The position numbers and the translations under genes were made by a program. A stretch of 64,000 bases of DNA from Oryzias latipes (Eukaryota > Chordata > Actinopteri > Beloniformes > Adrianichthyidae), in assembly GCF_002234675.1 (NCBI RefSeq), contig NC_019869.2, forward strand, positions 26,829,823-26,893,822. Reading direction: 5' to 3'. Every line of letters begins with the position of its first letter. Within the stretch, counting starts at the first letter, position 1. The notes below the pieces were generated by a model. It did not search any database. It was given only the letters and a program-made list of their open reading frames with translations, and had not been told where the DNA came from. This document shows positions 56,724 through 64,000 of this stretch, in pieces.

Positions 56724-57559
56724 CAGTGTTTTTCAACCAGTGTGCCGCGGCACACTAGTGTGCCGTGGGAGATGATCAAGTGTGCCGTGGGAAATTGCCC
56801 TCATTAACTGATCTAAAAACATTTCCCATCTCCAGGATTTCAGCTCTCTGTTCATCCAAACAGGCCCTGATAAAACACTGAGGAGTTAGGAATATAAAGG
56901 ATCTTAAAATACTTTTTCTTTGCGTTTATTTTATTTTATTAAAGACATTTTGATAAGAATGACGTACCGCGATTCAGCTGCACCTTCGGCTGTATTTTGG
57001 AAAAGTCCTGTGTTGGGGGGGTTAATCACATGTCATCGGTCTGACCAATCGGAAGTGCTTAAAGTCTTCACTTCCTTGTCCCGATTTAGCTCGTAAAGTC
57101 GCTCAGTTCTAACAGAAATACCAGCTAAAGCTCGTCTTTAGCGGTGTAGCTTTCCACAGAATCCGGTATCAGACCGTGGAACAAGTGAACAAAACAATGA
57201 AGCTCCGAAAACCGATCTTCGGCCGTTTTATGCACTACATCTCCCATGATGCATTGGGTTGTGAGAGTGACAGCGCACAAGGAGATCTGTTGTTAAACGT
57301 CTTGAAACCAACGAACACACAAACTGTTTTTAAATCTTCTAACTTATCTTTTATTGCATCTTTTTAGAAAAAAACAGCGGCAGTTTCCAGCTTTTTCTGT
57401 AACAATTATCACAAAAATGAATGTGAGACTGTGGAGGGGCTGTAGATCAATACAGACCATGAGTTTCTCCTTTTTTTTTTATTTTTGGATGCTGGTGTGC
57501 CGCGGGATTTTTTTTAAGGTTAAAGTGTGCCGTGGCTCAGAAAAGGTTGAAAAACACTG
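56724..57559 (-). mobile_element. Non-autonomous hAT-type element, copy 3 (inverted)
   Basis: An 836-bp copy in reverse orientation relative to copies 1 and 2, starting cagtgtttttcaaccagtgt. Flanked by gtctaatg/gtctaatc, an 8-bp target duplication with one mismatch. Confidence 0.92.
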
Positions 57560-57847
57560 GTCTAATCTTCATACGCCGTCATTAATCTCAGACTCCATCT
57601 CACTGAAGTATAGCGCTTTCTTTTTTTCCATGGTGACTCTTAAATCGGCGATCCATTGAGAATGTCTTTATGTACCTGCTGTGCACGTGCATTAACCCAG
57701 GGTTACCAAGTGGAGCATAATTACACTAACTCATATCCGGTCTTTTGGAGCCGACATACCCAGAGTAAGCAAGTTCAGGCGGATTTCAGCCAGAGTTCAG
57801 GGTTAAAGTCAGGCTAGTTTAAACATGCTTCCTGGAATACCCCCCAG

Positions 57848-58335
57848 TTTCTCCCTGTTGTGCTCACCTGTTTGTTGTTGGTTCATCACTCCTCCTGTTT
57901 TATAATCTGTGTCTTCCTCACATTTGTTGCCGGATTGTTTTGTGTGTTTTCAGAGCTACGAGCATCTGCAGTATTTCGAGCAATTATATGTTTAGTTCCA
58001 AAATAAAAGGAACCCTTTTTCTGAGCTTTCTGCACCCTGCATATTGTGTCCACACCGATCTAGACAGTTTCAGCGCTTACGTATTCACTGTAAACCGGAA
58101 CAGTACAATAAGCTCAAAAGTTTTATAATCACAGAACTCAAAAGTAGCAACCAAGTCAAGTCAACTCAAACCTATCAGCCAATCCAACTTTGACTTCAGT
58201 TATATCTTTATTGGGCTAAAACATTTAGAGTAAATGAAACCTTGGTGTCAAAACTTGGAAGTAAAGAGATGTGATTACGTACACGTATAATGTACACACA
58301 TGAACGTTGTGACATGAACTCAGCTGCATACTGAG
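57848..58335. other. Intergenic DNA, no recognised gene
   Basis: No recognised feature. Confidence 0.3.
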
Positions 58336-58337
58336 TA

Positions 58338-58500
58338 GATGTGGTGACGCAGCGGTTAGTGCTCCTGCCTCAGAGGAAGTAGACCTGGTTCAAGACCCGT
58401 CTGGGGGACCGTTAACAGAACACCTTTCTGTGTGGAGTTTGCATGTGTTGGGCTCTGGCTTTCTCCTGCCATAGGTCTGGCAGCCCCCAGACCCTGAGAG
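58338..58500 (+). mobile_element. Degraded tRNA-derived SINE
   Basis: The text gatgtggtgacgcagcggtta ... cctgcctcagagg ... ctggttcaagacccgtct keeps an A-box-like and a B-box-like stretch (ggttcaagac). It is followed by tgtgtggagtttgcatgtg of the common body. It is the same family as 47738-48127, in the opposite orientation. Confidence 0.65.
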
Positions 58501-59142
58501 GATTGTGTATGAATGAAAGGTTAAAGAGTTAAGTGTCAACTCAAACATTCTAAATTCTGATTAAGTAAGATCATTTTAAAAGTATTTTGTAATCAGTTTC
58601 CTCATAAATTGTAAGTTCACTGAACTTATTCGGGTTTACAGTGTTGACATTTGGGTTTCTTGCACAACTAGACATATGGTGCATAGCAGGAGCTCTGTGG
58701 ATCTGTCTTCATGATTTCATCCCCAGTCCAACGGACAGAAGGAGCCAACCAACAACTTGAGATGTTTTTGCATCTGATCTAAACCGAGAATCACTCTTCC
58801 TGGATCCGCGACTTGGAGTTGGATAAATGTGCCCACAGCACTTTGCTGTCCTCTCTCATAGGGCTTTCTACATTCAAGTGGTCTACGGATATTTACCTCC
58901 GATTGAACCCCAGGAGACAGCAGCCTCAGTACTGTTGGCTGCAGTTTTAGCCGGTTATGTTGCATGGCTTGCAGACAGGTTAGGCACATTTTGCTGCTGT
59001 CTGTTGCTGGCTACATGAAGTGTGCCAACAAGGGACACTCTGTGGGTTAGTGGGAGGATCTTCCACTGTGGTTAGAGAGTCATAAGTTGGCTCCTGGTTT
59101 TGTGGATCCTTTCCCTATTTTCACTGCACCTGTGCTCACCTG
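58501..59142. other. Intergenic DNA, no recognised gene
   Basis: No recognised exon or repeat. Confidence 0.3.
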
Positions 59143-59868
59143 GGGCCTCATTTATGAACGTTGCGTACGCACAAAAGAAGGCGTACGCCACTCTCTACGC
59201 AATAATTGATATTTATAAAAAGCAAACTTGACGGGAAAATGTGCGGTCCAGATGGAAGAAACACGTGAAAGTGAAAATGACAATACTGCCTCTCATAAAT
59301 AACATGAAGACTTCACAAAGCAAGTCTTACAATTAACAGCTACACCAACACCCGTTTGATCGATCAGCAGTGAAACAAACAAACAAATCAAACGAAAATT
59401 ACAACAGAAATTCAAATGAACACTTATTTGCAAAAAGAAAAGTGAAATATGTTCTGCAATATTGGCATGTTGTGCAATTCATCCTCATAAATAATATAGT
59501 TAACAGAACGAAATAATGCACAAAACTGATATTCTCGTCATTGTGTCCATCTGGCGGAGCAGATATAGGTGTAATTAGATAGACAAATGGATAGAATTAA
59601 TTGTCCACTGGGGAAAGTTGTTTTCATAGTAAAACATTTCTTCATAAGCTATAGAATTATGGTATTCATACATATGCCTTTAGTTTGTTTTATTTTTGAT
59701 AAAACAATGTATGGCGTATGTCTCAACCATTCAGAAAGCAACAAGAAATTACATTTGCGCTGAACAATTTCCCATTTCCACTTGGATTATTACCGACATC
59801 TGTAGCTTGTCAGATGTAATTAAATGGATGGAAATAAAATGCCCCATCACAATGCGTAATGACGCACA

Positions 59869-60010
59869 ATGGCTGATCTTGCACTCTTAGAAGATGTGGC
59901 AAATTGAAGAATTCAGAGTGAACGTATCTTTAGACAGCAAGAAGACTTGCTGGAAAACGAGGACGAGTGGCTTATGAGCCGGTTCCGACTTCCTCTGCGG
60001 GCTTTTGGGG
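59869..60010 (+). pseudogene. Harbinger transposase N-terminal fragment
   Basis: It reads MADLALLEDVAN, a TGA stop where related enzymes have Arg, then RIQSERIFRQQEDLLENEDE and WLMSRFRLP. This matches the N-terminal part of HARBI1-like transposases in fish. The DDE core is absent. Confidence 0.75.
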
Positions 60011-60322
60011 GTGTGTCACCCGGTGCATCTGGCGCGTCGGTGTCCCCCTGCGCCTCAGTCACCACTCCACTTAAAAGGGATTCCCCAATTATTGCCGCCA
60101 GTCTCTCATCAAGAGGGGTCAGCTCCGGTGTCCCGCCCCCCCCCCGTGGCAGAGACACTCTGGCGATGCAGTCTGCCACTCACGTGCCTTTTTGGCATTA
60201 GTAATGCCCACACTGTGCCCTCCAAACAACACTTTTCTCCTCTTTTCCACCTCGCCAACGATAACTTCTACTTCACATTGAGTGAAGTTACGTTTTTTTG
60301 ATTTCCTCTCTGTGTGTGCCAT
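59950..60322 (-). pseudogene. Harbinger Myb/SANT-like accessory protein remnant
   Basis: The minus-strand frame from 60322 begins MAHTERKSKKRNFTQCEVEV and continues IVGEVEKRRKVLFGGHSVGI, the first helices of the Myb/SANT-like domain of the accessory DNA-binding protein. A second minus-strand frame (60179-59913) carries TPLDERLAAIIGESLLSGVV from its later part. The two are separated by a frame change. Confidence 0.7.
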
Positions 60323-60555
60323 GATTTAGCAATCAATGAATATTCATTTGTGGGCGTTTCACGGACTATTTATGGGCAACTATGGGCGTGTCATGAAGCC
60401 GCAAAAGCTGCGCTGCATTTAGAATTGGTTGTGATTTATTAAGGGAAAGATGCGTAGGATGTGCGTGCGCACGGTTTTATAAATCGCACGTCCTATGTTT
60501 CATCCGTACGCCACTTCTGACGCAAATCCTAGGCAAAGTTTTATAAATGAGGCCC

Positions 60556-61959
60556 CTGGACTTCAGCCTTATGGTCCTGTCATTCCATCCTAGAAAATGT
60601 TCAGTTCTTAATTTTCAGTATTTATGTTACTTAGGAGGATAGCTGAGTCCTGTAGAGTTTGAGCTGCTGCAGTTTGAGTCAAACTGGTCAACACTGATCA
60701 ATTCATCAACCTTTTATCATTTCCATGATTGAATGCAGCTGCCATGACCTCTCTGATCACATCTTGTGGTTTTTTCTTCTTCTGTGCATAAGATAAAGTA
60801 TTTTGTGACTAAATTTCAATTTTCATTGTTTCAGATTTGCAAACTTTGAAAATATATAGTTGCGTAGAGGTGCTCCCACTAAGGGGGAGAAGTCCGCCTT
60901 ACAGATAGGAGGTAAACTCCCAATACAGCTTCTACTTCCTCTCTTCTGGTGGAACCAGTTGTGGCGGTGTGGACATAGACCATGATGCCATCCGGATGCC
61001 TTCCTGGGTCTCAACATTGTATGGGCATCCTCACTGAGGTTAGTGTCTCTTGGACCCTGGATTAGTGAAAGAAAGAAAAATGGGTTGATCTGTGTGATAA
61101 CTTAATTTGTGTTTAATGATAATGTCACATTTGTGTACTGCATATTGTAAGGTTTGCTAAAACCAATGAACTGTTTTCTGGCATGCTCTTGTAAGAATAA
61201 AGCTTCTCTCAATTCTGCTCCACTTATTCAGACTTACATAAGCTGTGCTATTTTTTCTGTTTGACCTCGGACTGCGGAGACAGCAAATGCTGTTAGAGCG
61301 CCGCCTGGTCTTGTTCAATCACGCTCAACGGATATGTTCATGTATTAAGGAGCAATGGCCTTTTAAACCATTAGGTTTCAGGTCAGCAAATATTACTTTG
61401 AAAAAACGTACAGGTCCACTTCAAAAAGATAGATAAATAGATAAACTTTAATGACCCCAAAGGAAATAAACTTAAAATAAGCGTCCTTTCAACAGAAAAA
61501 AGCTGAAGTGCTTTAACAGCAAATGCTTCATATATTTGAACGTGTTCCAAGACTGTCAGGAGGAATTTGGTTGAAATGTTATTGTGTTTATGTGCTCTAC
61601 ATACGAAGGAGTTTGGAAAAACAGGGATTTGAACCTTTCCCCGTGCTATTACCATTATCTTTTCTTCTGCTGAGATCACTCAGAACATTACAAAAGACAC
61701 AGATTCAATGACCTGGAATTTTTTCCATGTCTGATTTCTTGTATTAGGAAATAAAAGTGTCAGTGAGCATGTGCTTGTTGACCCTGTCAACCCTCCCCTC
61801 CCATCCTTGGGGGAGGAATTGTTATGCAACGTCATTCCATCAGCTCCAGATCTGTTCCCCTGTGAAGTTGTTTGTTTCCCTGCCTGTGGCGACCGGTTCT
61901 GACATGGCGATGATGTGACCTGGTGTGTTTGGGACGGCTCCCCCTGAGAGCCCAGCACA
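60556..61959. other. Intergenic DNA, no recognised gene
   Basis: Near 61428-61475, agataaatagataaactttaatgaccccaaagg resembles the gata-tailed end of a fish LINE in reverse. Otherwise unassigned. Confidence 0.35.
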
Positions 61960-64000
61960 CACCTTTAGGACAAACCCCACACACCCTCAGGACAAACCCC
62001 ACACACCCTCAGGACAAACCCCACACACCCTCAGGACAAACCCCACACACCTTTAGGACAAACCCCAGACACCCTCAGGACAAACCCAGACACCTTCAGG
62101 ACAAACCCCACACACCTTCAGGACAAACCCCACACACCCTCAGGACAAACCCAGATACCTTCAATACAAACCCCACACACCTTCAGGACAAACCCCACAC
62201 ACCTTTAGGACAAACCCCACACACCTTTAGGACAAACCCCACACACCCTCAGGACAAACCCCACACACCTTTAGGACAAACCCAGACACCTTCAGGACAA
62301 ACCCCACACACCCTCAGGACAAACCCCACACACCCTCAGGACAAACCCCACACACCTTCAGGACAAACCCCACACACCTTTACAACAAACCCCACACACC
62401 CTCAGGACAAACCCCACACACCCTCAGGACAAACCCAGACACCTTCAGGACAAACCCCACACACCTTTACGACAAACCCCACACACCTTCAGGACAAACC
62501 CACACACCTTCAGGACAAACCCACACACCTTCAGGACAAACCCCACACACCCTCAGGACAAACCCCACACACCCTCAGGACAAACCCCACACACCTTCAG
62601 GACAAACCCCACACACCTTTACAACAAACCCCACACACCCTCAGGACAAACCCAGACACCTTCAGGACAAACCCCACACACCTTTACGACAAACCCCACA
62701 CACCTTCAGGACAAACCCACACACCTTCAGGACAAACCCAGACACCCTCAGGACAAACCCAGACACCTTCAGGACAAACCCCACACACCTTTACAACAAA
62801 CCCCACAAACCCTCAGGACAAACCCAGACACCTTCAGGACAAACCCCACACACCTTTACGACAAACCCCACACACCTTCAGAACAAACCCCACACACCTT
62901 CAGGACAAACCCAGACACCCTCAGGACAAACCCAGACACCTTCAGGACAAACCCCACACACCTTCAGGACAAACCCAGACACCCTCAGGACAAACCCAGA
63001 CACCTTCAGGACAAACCCCACACACCCTCAGGACAAACCCACACACCTTCAGGACAAACCCCACACACCTTCAGGACAAACCCAGACACCTTCAGGACAA
63101 ACCCCACACACCTTCAGGACAAACCCAGACACCTTCAGGACAAACCCAGACACCTTCAGGACAAACCCCACACACCTTCAGGACAAACCCAGACACCTTC
63201 AGGACAAACCCCACACACCTTCAGGACAAACCCCACACACCTTCAGGACAAACCCCACACACCTTCAGGACAAACCCAGACACCTTTACAACAAACCCCA
63301 CACACCCTCAGGACAAACCCAGACACATTCAGGACAAACCCCACACACCTTTACGACAAACCCCACACACCTTCAGGACAAACCCCACACACCTTTACGA
63401 CAAACCCCACACACCTTCAGGACAAACCCCACACACCCTCAGGACAAACCCCACACACCTTTACGACAAACCCCACACACCTTCAGGACAAACCCCACAC
63501 ACCTTCAGGACAAACCCCAGACACCTTTACGACAAACCCCACACACCTTCAGGACAAACCCCACACACCTTTACGACAAACCCCACACACCTTCAGGACA
63601 AACCCCACACACCTTTACGACAAACCCCACACACCTTCAGGACAAACCCCACACACCTTTACGACAAACCCCACACACCTTCAGGACAAACCCCACACAC
63701 CTTTACGACAAACCCCACACACCTTCAGGACAAACCCCACACACCTTTACGACAAACCCCACACACCTTCAGGACAAACCCCACACACCTTTACGACAAA
63801 CCCCACACACCTTCAGGACAAACCCCACACACCTTTACGACAAACCCCACACACCTTTAGGACAAACCCCACACACCTTTACGACAAACCCCACACACCT
63901 TTAGGACAAACCCCACACACCTTCAGGACAAACCCCACACACCTTTACGACAAACCCCACACACCTTCAGGACAAACCCCACACACCTTTACGACAAACC
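61960..64000. repeat. 22-bp minisatellite, runs off the right edge
   Basis: More than 90 tandem copies of a 22-bp unit (aggacaaaccccacacacct plus tc/tt). A 21-bp variant (aggacaaacccagacacctt plus c) and unit ends of cctc, cttc, cttt or with acgac in place of aggac also occur. From about 63330 the array is ordered as a 44-bp dimer alternating aggac and acgac units. The minus strand has a GGGG run in most units. No spacer sequences are present, so it is not a CRISPR array. Confidence 0.97.

Larger units (their letters stand above)
55601..57846 (+). mobile_element. Harbinger-like element, mostly non-coding, with nested hAT element
   Basis: The left end ggggggtattccaggaa (about 55598) is the inverse of ttcctggaataccccccag (to about 57847). 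The sequence atggcgtgtccatttgaaga near 55801 reads MACPFEDDLVDEEA, resembling the N-terminus of fish Harbinger transposases, but a stop follows soon. A hAT element (56724-57559) and an A-tailed repeat (56139-56238) lie inside. The exact target duplication is unclear. Confidence 0.6.
59143..60555. mobile_element. Harbinger-type transposon, internal deletion derivative
   Basis: The left end gggcctcatttatgaacg is the inverse of the right end ataaatgaggccc. The 3-bp flank CTG is duplicated on both sides, a Harbinger-type CWG target. Inside are the remains of both Harbinger genes: a transposase N-terminus on the plus strand (59869 to about 60010) and a Myb/SANT-like protein on the minus strand (60322 to about 59950), now convergent and overlapping because the catalytic region between them is missing. 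Confidence 0.85.

Noticed and set aside
61923-63860. Open frame of 645 codons
   Set aside because: It runs through the 22-bp minisatellite. The unit is poor in stop codons and the frame rotates through all three phases, giving a 22-residue peptide repeat. No start context, splice structure or unique sequence supports a protein.
61960-64000. CRISPR-like array
   Set aside because: Units are contiguous and 21-22 bp long, with no unique spacers, and the genome is eukaryotic.

Overview
The window is vertebrate nuclear DNA, almost certainly from a teleost fish. It has split genes with GT-AG introns, many fish-type DNA transposons (Tc1/mariner, hAT, Harbinger), SINE/LINE tails, long mononucleotide and CA tracts, and four recognisable vertebrate genes. 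I cannot name the species; a percomorph is a guess.

Genes, left to right. (1) ldlrap1 (ARH, the clathrin adaptor for LDL receptors) lies on the minus strand from 16732 to 4088 in seven coding exons. They join in phase to a 254-residue protein with a full PTB domain and an unusually short C-terminus. (2) maco1 (macoilin, TMEM57) lies on the minus strand from 25795 to 19460 in eleven coding exons that join in phase to 676 residues. ldlrap1 and maco1 are also neighbours on human 1p36. (3) srfbp1 (SRF-binding protein 1, BUD22 family) lies on the plus strand, head to head with maco1 across a short CpG-rich promoter. It has a non-coding first exon and two coding exons (26758-27162, 29808-31037; 544 residues). 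(4) An E2F1/2/3-type transcription factor, probably e2f2, lies on the plus strand from 34675 to 39474. Six coding exons are found; the first, with the start codon, is not. One of its introns (38675-38766) has the sequence of a minor-spliceosome AT-AC (U12) intron.

From about 40.1 kb to the end I recognise no complete gene. There is a block with five POU octamer sites (42.6-42.8 kb) and anonymous AT-rich DNA to 46.9 kb that could hold distal regulatory elements. From 47 kb on come nested mobile elements: SINE copies with exact 13- and 15-bp target duplications, hAT elements with 8-bp duplications, two Harbinger-like derivatives and several MITE families. The last 2 kb is a 22-bp minisatellite that runs off the window.

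Mobile elements explain much of the gene architecture. The srfbp1 intron is filled by a Tc1-like element that is itself split by a hAT element. The large e2f intron carries a 1.64-kb Tc1-like element and a 0.67-kb MITE. An inverted partner of that MITE lies 5.3 kb downstream.
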